64,000 nt of DNA from Stramonita haemastoma (lineage: Eukaryota; Mollusca; Gastropoda; Neogastropoda; Muricidae): positions 25,706,379 to 25,770,378 of the forward strand of contig CM060329.1 in NCBI GenBank assembly GCA_030674155.1. Reading direction: 5' to 3'. Each line of letters opens with the position of its first letter. Position 1 is the stretch's first letter. The notes below the pieces were generated by a model. The model had not been told where the DNA came from, did no database searches, and was given only the letters and a program-made list of their open reading frames with translations. The position numbers and the translations under genes were made by a program. This document shows positions 12,494 through 24,500 of this stretch, in pieces.

Positions 12494-12646
12494 GTGTTTG
12501 ACGTTCCTTGAAGTATAAAGAATGGAGTGCAAGGTTGCACCAGAGGCTACACATGGGGCCATGACCGTTCTCTGTTGCGTCAGCTCCGACGGCAAGTAGT
12601 CTGCAGAGACTCTCAGCTGAACCTTCTGCTGTCTCTCTTTGGAGAG
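12494..12646 (+). CDS. ORC5: ORC5 exon 1 (start codon exon, frame broken)
   Basis: The acceptor TTTTTTAG ends at 12493 and the donor GAG/GTAAGT is at 12646. The frame that joins exon 2 reads [20 protein letters not shown] but has no in-frame ATG and meets TGA just upstream. The ATGs at 12522 and 12561 are in another frame, one base short. The human protein begins only about 10 residues before the matching CRESQ block, so the ATG at 12561 with one missing base is the best guess. Confidence 0.75.
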
Positions 12647-15433
12647 GTAAGTGTCCTGTTGATCATGTAAAATTGTCGTCACAGTCTAGTCTGGGTTTGA
12701 TTTCACTAGGTAGTTTTTCTTCTGTAATGATTTGCTAAGTATACACTGCCCCCACCTTTTATTATGGGTTTTTTGGCAACTTCAGGCACTTCCTGATAAT
12801 AAATGAGAGATAATGACAACCAGTTAATAAAGTAGTCATATCTTTTTGTAAAATGTTGGAGTCTTGGATTATTATGAAATCGCATTTCAGATTCTGAAGT
12901 CAACTCTGCCTGGATTCAATTGTCAATTTTGGTTTTCATGAAAATCATAAGATACTGCTTTTGTCACCTTTTCTTATTCTTACTTCTAGCTCTATCACTA
13001 AGTAAAGTATACAAAACCTGTACCTGAGACAAAAATCAGTAATCATTTATCTATAGCACTCTTTATTTGCCTTTAAAGATCTATCCATTTTCCTTTTAAA
13101 TTGATATAGGAGTGGTAGTGACTATAGCTCAACTCTTTACTTAAATGTACAGAGCTGAAATTTTGCATGTCATGTTATAGATGGTTTTATATGGTTACTA
13201 GACCTTACAAGTTCAGCAAAATGTTTTTGTGTTTATGCTGTTGAAAAGGTTATTTTTCCTTTTGTTCAAGGCTATAGCTCCAAGGGAAATGGTATTGACC
13301 ACTGGGCTTTTGTGTCCATTTTGAACTGTAATATTCAAGTTAGGGTTCTCTCTTGCTTTTTTAAACAGGTGTCATAGAACCGTACGTTTTTTTCTGATCA
13401 TGATGTAATGCTGGCCCTTGTTTTTTTTCAGAGAGGTCACATGACACCGGCCAGCATCTTCCTTTATGGTCATACAGCCACTGGCAAAAGTTACATCACA
13501 GAGACCATGTTGAACACACTACAGGTATGCACGTTTGTAGCGCATAATGCTGTAATGATATATAATAGAATGCACCTGTGTGTTTTTCGGACTTCTTTTT
13601 TTAAATCTCATTGGGACTAGTGAATAGTTTTTAGAAATATGTTCCCAAGTATATTTTTAAATGTTCTTGTTTTGATTTGTAGAATTTTTTTTCTGTCATA
13701 CAGACATATCATTACTTACAGTTTCAGTCCATAACTGCACATTTGATTAATATTTCAATGCTATTGCATGGTTATCAGATTTCTTCAGTTCTTTCCATCA
13801 ATCAACACCTTAACTACCCTTACCACTTATTCTCATGTTCAATTTGTTTGCTTTACAAGACTCAGCACTATATATAATTCCATATACTATTATTTTTAAT
13901 CCTCCATACCCCAACAAGGGTGAAAGGAATCGAACTTGAACCTAAAACCTTCTCTTGTCATTTCCTGGTCTGCACAGCTCCCAGTGTGTGGATCAACTGT
14001 ATAGAGTGCTACAGTTCCCGCTACCTGTATGAACACATTCTGAACAACCTGCCTGTGCAGCAAGGCAAAGGAAAGACCACCACTCCACCACCCCCCTGTG
14101 ACAACATGAACGACTTCATTCGCCATTTGAAGTCGCATGTAGAGGGCAGCCCTCTCCAAGAGGAAACGCTGTACATTGTAAGTCATGGATCTTAACTGGA
14201 GTAAAAAAAAAAAAAAAAAAAAAAATTAAAAAAAAGTTATTTTTGATAAAAGACTGAAGGGTGTGGGGAGGGGGGGGGGGAGTTGTAACTGGAGTGCAAA
14301 AAAAAGTACTGTTTATGAGCACTTCTAATGCTACTGTTTGCTGCAACCAGTGAAAATGCTGTGTAAAGCATATTCAGATTGATAGCATCTTTATTATCAG
14401 AAATGACTTTCAAACTTTCTGAAATTTGCTTTTTTTTTTTAAACATAGATGTATATATATATTTTTTAATCTGTTATATTCTGAGGGGCTTTGTAGTTGT
14501 TTGTATGCATGCATATTGGTACACAGAGGGTTTTTTGTGTGTGTATGTGTACAATTTTTTTTTTTTAGGGTAGTGGGGAGTGAAAAATGAACACACTTTT
14601 TGAAGCTCACTTTTCTTTAAAGTAGAAATCATGATTATTCAGGATTCGCAATTTTGAAATTTTTTTCTTTCCCCCCTTTTTTTCAGGTCCTAGATAGAGC
14701 AGAACGACTGCGGGATATGGATGTCAACATATTGCCAGCTTTCCTCAGACTTCAAGAACTGGTAAGGGGAAAAAAAACCCAAACCCATTGATTTTTCTTT
14801 TCTTTTTTTTCTTTTTTTAGCAAGATATGCATCTAGTAGATCAAAAAGAAATCTTTTGACTTATATTACATTGATTAGTTGGGTATTTTTATATTAGATT
14901 AATTATTTGGGTATTCTTAAATACATTGATTAGTTGTGTATGCTGAAAGCAAGTAATAACAACAGTAAGTGTGATCAAGTGAGAACAAAGTATACACAAA
15001 GTATGGGATAAAAAAAAAGAAGGTAAACTGTTTGTGAAACTTGTGTGTATGTGTTTGGCTCATACTGGATGGAAGTTGTGTAAACCATGGTGGTTTTGCA
15101 TGTTGTGTTGCAGGATCCTGTTTTTATTATGTAGTTCCATAACTGGGTTGTTGTTGTTTTTTTTTTTTGGGGGGGGGTGTTCTTTATGTTTTGGTTTAAG
15201 TGAGGGGAGGTGTATATTTGTCTTTTATTTGGGGTTTTTTTTGGAAAGGAGGGGAGAGGGGTTTTGAACCAGAAAGATGTACAAAAGACTATATAAAAAA
15301 AATCAGAACTTGATCTATTGACCTTCCTTCCTCCTCCCCCACTCTCTCTCTCTGTCTGTCTCTGTCTGTCTGTCTCTGTCTCTGTCTCTGTCTCTGTCTC
15401 TCTCTGTCTCTCTCTGTCTCTCTCTCTCTCTCT

Positions 15434-15493
<60 letters not shown>

Positions 15494-18400
15494 TTAAAGT
15501 AAAATCATATTATTGATTGAAATTTTGTTTTATTTTTACTCCCCTTTTTTGCATGTCTAGATAGAGCAGAAGATGCGGATTTTTGTAAATATTATTTTAA
15601 TTCAAGAACGGTAAGGAAAAAAAAAAAAAAAAAAAAAAACCACTGATTTTTCTTCTTTTTTTCTACCACGATAAATTATAGATCAAAAACAATATCTTTA
15701 TGACTTATATAATTGATAGATTTGGGTATTATATGTAGATAATATTTGGGCTTACACATACATTCATTAGTTGTTTCGCTGAAGCAAGTAATACAACATA
15801 TATTTCACGTTAGAATGAAGTTTCTCTAATGTATGGGATAGAAAAAAAAGAGTGGTAGTGTTGTGTGTGTGTGTGTGTATGTGTGTTGGCTCATGCTGGA
15901 TGTGAGTGTGTGTAACATGGTGGTTTGTGCATGTTGTGTTGTGGATCTTGTTTTTTTTGGTGTGTTCCATAATGGTGTTGTTTTGTGTTTTTTTATTGTG
16001 GTGGGTGTGTGTCTTATGTGTTTGGTTTGTGTAGGGTGAGTGTGTATATTTGTCTTATATTGTAAGGTTTTCTTTTTGAAACATTAGGAAGGGTTTTGAA
16101 CAAAAATGTACAAAAAGATTATTATTAAATGAAATCAGACTTGATCTATTGTTTTTAAAATTCCCCTTTTCCGTGTATACACATTATAATTCTCTGTTGG
16201 GTTGTGTTTTTTGGTTGTTTTCTTGTCTCTGTTTGTCTTTCTTCGCTCTGTCTTCTGATCTTTGTATTTGTTTGCTCTGACGTGCATTTTGTTTCCTATC
16301 TTGTGTCTTGTCGGTGTTGTTTGTTCGTGTTATTGTTCTGTCTTCTCATTTGTGTATCAATGGTTACATCCTCTTCTCTTCTCTCCTCATCATCTTTGCC
16401 TCTGCTCTGCTCTTGCCTTGCCTTGCTCTGCTTCCTCTCTCTCTCTCTCTCTCTTCACTCGTATGAATGTTAACATAATGCATAAACAATGATGCGGAAG
16501 GTGATGAAGATAATGGTGATGAATGTTCGGATTGTAATCACGGATAATGATGATTCTCTTAGTCATGGCTGCGTTGAGGAGGATGTAAATGAGGAGGCTC
16601 TTAGTCGTATGTTATGTATTTCAATGTGTTGTATTTCTAGACAATCGATTGAAGGTTGTTTTTTTTTTTTCATATTCTTATTACACTCCCCTTCGCCCCT
16701 TTCACTTGTATCTGTGGCCCAAGGCTGAAGTACGATTAAAATGTTCAGTGTTCAGTGTTCTCTCTGTGTCTATATTGCAGACCAAGCTGAACATCTGCAC
16801 GATACTGCTGAGTGACGTGGTTTGGGAGAAGTTTCGGTTTGGAACCGGTTTTTGTGAGCCCCTCATCATCTACCTCCCAGATTTCAGCCAAGGTCAGGCT
16901 TTAGACATGAATCCCAGCTGTCATGTGCTGACACAGTGTTCACGTATATCATTCTGAAATTCCAGAAATTTTTCTGATGACAAGTTAATTTCTTCTTCCA
17001 CATATCCGATGATGAAATTTTTTTTAAAGAAAAATAATTGTATAAAAATAATGATAAACATTTAAGGTGAGACACGGTCCAAAAGTGGCCAAAATCATGT
17101 TTTTTTTTTAGAATTAAAAATTGCCGGATACATTTATGGAGATTTCCCTGTGTGAATTGAAAGAATTCAAATCATGAAATATGTTTGTAGAAACAGGTTG
17201 CTCATACTTGTTAAGATAAAAAGGTTTAGGAGTTTGAAGTATTTAGTTTTGGTGGCTATATTGGATTGTTTCCATGGCGACAGTGCAGAAAACTGAGTAA
17301 TTCTTTGATTTTTAGGCTTTACAAGCGATACCCTTTTAATATGTGGCATAACTTTTAACATGGGCTTGTAAACAAAATTTCATCAGTTTCGACCCCCATG
17401 TCCCACCTTAAAAGGAAATAAACTCTCAAGACTTTGAAAGAGTTCAGCATTTTTGTGTCATTTTTTTTTTTTGTTCCTAAATGTACATGATGATTTTTTA
17501 AATTCTACCTAATATATTTATTTTCTGTGCAGACGATCTGAAGCGGATCATGTTGCTGGACTGCCCAGAGGACGAGGCAGAAAGCATGTATATGAACTAC
17601 ATCAGCCTCTTCCTCTCTGTCTTCCTCCACGTCTGCCGGGACCTGAGGGAGCTGAGACACATGGTGAGCACACAGTGTTATATATGAAAGCAGTGGACAG
17701 CAGAAAAGAATCGGGGGGAAAACAATAACAAGCTAGCTCAAGTCTTGTTGTAAGGTGTGCAATTTTAAAACCTTAGGAAAGTTCTCTGTATGAAATTTCA
17801 GGTGGCGGTCCCAATTTATTATTTATTTATTTATTTATTTATTCTTTATATTGATAATGGAATAAGCACTCATGTGTTTTTTTTTTTTTTTTACATCCAG
17901 TCCTGATGTGTATGCACTTTTGTAAATTTACTTTTCCTACTGGCACACAATGGCCCTCTCTTTTGAAAAGCGGGTCTTGTTGTAAGGTGTGCAATTTTAA
18001 AGCCTTAGGAAAGTTTCTCTGTATGAAATTCAGGTGGCGTCCCCTAGGGTGAGGACTGTGTCTGGTGGTGTAATGCTGCCTATTTTTTCATTTCATCTAC
18101 TTTTTTTTTCTTTGATAATATTCTTTTCTGAAAGACGAACAGGTTCAATATGTGTGCAAGATGTTCTGCCTACTTTTACACATGAGACGTTCAGTGCGTA
18201 GTCTCATCCGCAGGACTTGTTGGGGGGGGGGGGGGGGTAAAGTCAGTATTACTGTTCAACTCAGGGCAAAGTTCCCTAAAGCAGGCGCCTCAGTGGTGGC
18301 TTGATCCCAGGCCATCAGATCACAAGCAACGCTCTAACCACTAGGCAGTCCCGCCCACAGCTGTCAGTTTTCCCTCACTTTCACTGTTCTCCTCTGCTGT

Positions 18401-21400
18401 CCAATCCATCCCATCCAGGGCCAGCTGGTGCTAATCATAGCAGGAACTGACCACACTTGGACTTGGTAAATGGTAGGGGCACACTAAATTTAGCGCTCTT
18501 GACTGAGTGATGTGGGATTTACATGCAATGGTAGGGGCACACTAAATTTAGCACTCTTGACTGAATGGTGGGCTTTACATGCAATGGTAGGGGCACACTA
18601 AATTTAGCACTCTTGACTGAGTGATGTGGGCTTTACATGCAAATGGTAGGGGCACACTAAATTTAGCACTCTTGACTGAATGGTGGGATTTACATGCAAA
18701 TGGTAGGGGCACACTAATTTAGCACTCTTGACTGAATGGTGGGATTTACATGCAAATGGTAGGGGCACACTAAATTTAGCACTCTTGACTGAGTGATGTG
18801 GGCTTTACATGCAAATGGTAGGGGCACACTAAATTTAGCACTCTTGACTGAATGGTGGGATTTACATGCAAATGGTAGGGGCACACTAAATTTAGCACTC
18901 TTGACTGAATGGTGGGATTTACATGCAAATGGTAGGGGCACACTAAATTTAGCACTCTTGACTGAATGGTGGGATTTACATGCAAATGGTAGGGGCACAC
19001 TAAATTTAGCACTCTTGACTGAGTGATGTGGGCTTTACATGCAAATGGTAGGGGCACACTAAATTTAGCACTCTTGACTGAATGGTGGGATTTACATGCA
19101 AATGGAAGGGGCACACTAAATTTAGCGCTCTTGACTGAGTGATGTGGGCTTTACATGCAAATGGTAGGGGCACACTAAATTTAGCGCTCTTGACTGAGTG
19201 ATGTGGGCTTTACATGCAAATGGAAGGGGCACACTAAATTTAGCGCTCTTGACTGAGTGATGTGGGCTTTACATGCAAATGGAAGGGGCACACTAAATTT
19301 AGCGCTCTTGACTGAGTGATGTGGGCTTTACATGCAAATGGAAGGGGCACACTAAATTTAGCGCTCTTGACTGAGTGATGTGGGCTTTACATGCAAATGG
19401 TAGGGGCACACTAAATTTAGCGCTCTTGACTGAGTGATGTGGGCTTTACATGCAAATGGAAGGGGCACACTAAATTTAGCGCTCTTGACTGAGTGATGTG
19501 GGCTTTACATGCAAATGGAAGGGGCACACTAAATTTAGCGCTCTTGACTGAGTGATGTGGGCTTTACATGCAAATGGTAGGGGCACACTAAATTTAGCGC
19601 TCTTGACTGAGTGATGTGGGCTTTACATGCAAATGGTAGGGGCACACTAAATTTAGCACTCTTGACTGAATGGTGGGCTTTACATGCAAATGGTAGGGGC
19701 ACACTAAATTTAGCGCTCTTGACTGAGTGATGTGGGATTTACATGCTTTGTATCCCTCTTGTTGTCCATAGCCCTTTGCATGTGGGAGAGGACCTTCCAG
19801 AACTTTGAAAAAATTATTGTAAGTGTTAAAGAGTTTTAAATTGTGGGAAACCTTTCTTATATACTTGTTCTGTTTTTTTTTCTCAGGCATCACTGAATTT
19901 TCCTAAGTATGTGGAGCCTCTGAAGAAAAAAGAAGGTATGTATGGTTTTTTTAATCATTTTTGTTGTTGTTGGTGCTGTATTCCCTTGTTTGTGTGTTAG
20001 TTGTCCATCGTGACTACTAGACTTGTTTCTTTCTACTGATGCTGTGTGTCAGTCTTACAGTGTTTATGAAGGACAGTGTGATTGAGGAGCTGTTACTGTG
20101 TTAGTTTCTGTGTGTGTGTGTGTGTGTGGTGTGTGTGTGTGTGTGTATGTGTGTGTGTGTGTGTGTGTAAAGTTTATGTTTTTTCTTGTCAGTGGCCTCT
20201 TCTCCATTGTATGCCTACATTTTGGGGTGTGTGTGTGGGTTTATCACAGTTTTAGTCGACAGCATTTTCTTCAGCGTAGGTAAAGTTATAATTTTTGTAA
20301 GCTGATGAAATGCAAATCTCAACAAGGTCTTCTATCGCTGTCAAAATTGATCAGATTTGCCAGAATGTGATAAAAATGTCATTTTCTTTCACCACTGAGT
20401 ACATTTTTCCTGTAGAGCTTTCACTCAGGCTGTGTGTACAACTTAGTTCCTGGATAACCCCCCTGTCTTTTTCTTGTTCAACAGCGACGGAGAAAGACAG
20501 TGGTAAACTGTGGCGCAACATCGAGCCTCACCTGAAGAAGGCTTTGCACACAGTGTACCTAAGGGAAGTGTCAAGGTGAGAAATGGTGGACTGATTGTTC
20601 GTCTGTGTCTGAGTGGTGTAGGTAGCGCTTGTTTGTCGGATAGTTCATTCGATGTGATTGATGGATTGATTAACGGCTCATTTATGTATTTATTTATGTA
20701 GCCTTTTATTTTCAGGATAATGCAATAAGCAGTCATGTGCTTTTTATTTTTTACATCCAGTCCCTTTGTGTGTGCTGTTATATCAATTTTGTCATCAGTT
20801 CTCCATTCATCTGATGTATCTGATTCATTGACTGCTTATTCATCTGACGTGACTCTCTTTGTTTTTTCTTTTTTTTTTCCCCATCCAGTATGACTGATTG
20901 ACAGTGACTGGTATTGCGTACCTGATTAGTTGACTGATGTAACTACTGATTTACTTGTTCATGTGCTGTGAGTGATTGGCTGACTGACAGTGAATTCCTC
21001 TGTCCTCAGTGCACAGTGGGAGCAGATGCAGAAGAGCCAGACTGAAGACGAGGATGGAGCAGTCTGTGTGCCCTCAGGTCTGTTGGGGGGGGGGGGGTTC
21101 TTCTATACATGCGTTTAAAATCTTCTCTCCCCCGTGTCGTCTTTGCCATTTATTCCCTCTCTCTCATCAAAAATATGTTGTTACTTTTCCCCCCCTCTTT
21201 CTTTTTTTGTTGTCTGTGTGTTTTGGGTTTGTTTTATTGTTTTGTTCTTGGTCTCCTGCTCTTTACTGTCATGTACGGATGCGTCCACAGACATTTATCT
21301 TTATGTATGCATATTTAGATATATATATAATTGCATAAGTGAGGATACGCCCACAGAAACACCCACACATATCTGAGCATATACATGCACACACACAGAG

Positions 21401-21459
21401 AAGTATGCATGCACGCACACACGTATGTTCATGCGCACATGCACATGCACACGCACGCA

Positions 21460-21555
<96 letters not shown>

Positions 21556-24500
21556 TCTTCGACACTTGCTCTCTCGCACACATTCATGCTCATCAACATG
21601 AGGGGCAGGTTTTGATTTCCATCACATTGCAGAGTATTAAAATGTAAGATGATCTGTGGCTGTAAACAAATCATCAACTTGATGATGATAAGGATAGCTT
21701 GTTTCTGTTTTAGCGCCAGTGACCCGGAACCATGTGGAGTTGCCTTACTACTCCAAGTATCTGCTGGTGGCAGCCTACCTGGCCTCCTACAACCCTGTCA
21801 TATCTGACAAACGCTTCTTCTGCAAGGTTAGTTTGTACAGATTTGTTCTGTCTGAGTACTGTCTGTCCGTCTGTGTGTGCCACAAGTATATATAGTCTGA
21901 AGTTGCTGATGGTATGGATTGTAATTTTTAGCCCTGGCAATGATGTTGGTCGTTGTGCTTTTGATGTTGAAATCATAGCATCATTATGCTTGAATGCTTT
22001 ATCTCTAGGTTTTATGTGTGTGTGTGTTTTTATTCTGTTGCTAAATTTGCATGTATTTGTTGTGTTTTTAGATTCCACAACTAAATTTGTCAATATTCTT
22101 TGAGGTCTCTATTTTATCTTGATTCTGTGGCTGAAATGGTCTATATTCTTTGGAGTCCTTCTTTGCATTTACACACTGTTCTAACTTGGTTTATTATCAT
22201 TTAAAATCTGTTTTTTTTTTTAAATTCTGTTGTGAAATTTGCTTATATTGTTTTGATGTCTTGTACGTTTTGGGGGGTTCTGCTTATCTGTAATCTTTTA
22301 TTTGTCCAGAAAAAGTTAAATCTGCTGCCTGTGGTATTTATTTATTTATTTATTTTTTTTGTGTGTGTATTCTTTTATATCAAGGATAATGAAATAAGCA
22401 CTCGTGTGCTTTTTTACATCCAGTTTAACTGAACATGTCCCTGATTATTCCTGTGATGCAACAGAGCTGTTTTCTGCAGGTTTTTATACATCATTGTGTT
22501 GTTTTATTTCTTTGTTTAGAGATCTGGGAAGATCAGTAAAAGGACCAAGCTGATGAAAAAACATGAAAGGGTGAGTTGTCTTTGAGAAAAAAGCTTCGTT
22601 TCATTAGTGACTGCATTTTAGATTAAGTTAACAATGACTATGTTCATGTGATTAGTGAGTAAGCAATATTGGCTGATTCAGTTCAAAATATTCAAATCAA
22701 TATATCAAGGATTTTTTTCTACAAATTCATCAGTTTGTTTTTGTTGCTTGTAATAATGAGTATGCCAGACAGGTTAGGCTTTGCATAGAGATGAGTCAGA
22801 AACTGCTGTTGTGTGCCAAAAATAGTTCACAGTATACCAGAGTATGTTCATGTAACCTGTAAATGTTACTGCTGATATAATGTGTACCATTGACTCATTC
22901 ATGCACAGTTATAATGACTATAGTTATGCATTGTGGTTCTTTGAAAAGATAAGTGTTCAGCGACTGAAGTGTTTAATTCTGTTTAAAAAAAATCCACAAA
23001 CACAAGAAAACTTTTGTAGTAATCAGTATTGTCCGTTTAACATGCCTAGTGCATTCTTGTACAGAACTTTCAGTTTTAGTTTCTGTGTAAAAGTATTCCT
23101 TACAATGCTTTCTTTTTAATTTCTCCAGGCTTCAAACCATTTGCTTGGTCCCAAACCATTTCCCTTGGATCGCATGCTTGCCATTTTCTACTCCATTGTA
23201 GAGGAGAACATCGCTCCTTCAGCCATCATCTTCTCACAGGTGGGTTACTGTTTATCCTTTCTATGTATGTGTGTGTGGGGGGGGATTCTTAGTTCGTTTC
23301 TTCACTGTTGGCCAGTCTGCTTTGAAAGTACCCCTAGCACCAGCCATTTTAAAAATATATCTTTACCAAATTTTACAAATATAATACCTGTGTCAGGAAA
23401 AAAATCAAAGTTAAATAACTAAAGACTGTGCTGATGTCTGGTAAATGGTTTTCAGTCATACACAAGGGGATCCCTGGGCATTGAGGTCTGCTGCTGTCTT
23501 TTTCTCTCTTTGAAACATGGGAGTGTCTTGAAGTCATCCTCAGACCTGTGATTACCAGTCAGATGGGTGACCGTTTGCGCACTTTGGCTTCAGTACAGTC
23601 CCCCAGTTCTTCCAGCTGTAAATGCACCTGCCTCTTTGAGATCAGGGAAGGTAAAGCAGCAAGAAAGAGGAGATAGGCACCGCCCTCAATATGCTGGCCC
23701 CTAGAGAAGCTGAGGTCTCTGATGCCTCGCTCCCTACGTCCACATAGGTTATGGGACACCTTTTACCTTTTATTGTGTACAGTACATGTCATGCCTGTGT
23801 GTGTGTGTCTGTGTGTTTCACAGATCAGCAGTCTGGTCAGTCTGCACCTGTTGGGACAGACCTGCAGCGACAGTCAGATAGACATGCCCCGCTACAAGTG
23901 CCTGGTGTCTCTGGACTTCATTCGCTCTGTCGCAAGGTGAGTTAGGATGTGGTATCGGGGTACTTTGTGAATGGAGTCACATGTGCAATAATTATTGTAA
24001 AAAAGAAATGTTCAGTGTGTGTGTGTAATTTTTATAGCTGTGGTTATTTGGTTGTCAGTATCTGTATGCCACCTATGTATATTTTATGTCTATAGCTTTG
24101 TTGTTGTTTTTTAGTGCATGTATGTTCTTTATGCAGATATGTTTGCTTGATTGGCCGGCCAACTGACTGCTTTCTCGACTCTTTGAAAATGTCATTGGTG
24201 CACTGCACTTATTTTATTATTTTTTTTAGACCTTTTTAGACAGTACGCTTTGGGCAAGTTGAACTTAATGGAGTCCATCCCCCTCCTGGTTGTAGATTGC
24301 ATGCCGAGTCTTTTCATGTCATCCACTCCCTTAGCCATACTGACTGTATATATATATATACCGTAAAATCCCTAGCATAAGCCCACCATCTAGCAAACGC
24401 CCACCCCCCACTTTGGGCCAAAAGTTGTGCACAGGGGTAACTACCTAGCAAATGCCCACCCTGCTTTTTTCAAAGAGACTATGCTCACTTTCACTAGGAT

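Noticed and set aside
18714..19114. Minus-strand frames with repeated [17 protein letters not shown] units
   Set aside because: They are produced by the 57/59-bp minisatellite; frame changes with unit length and no real gene structure supports them.
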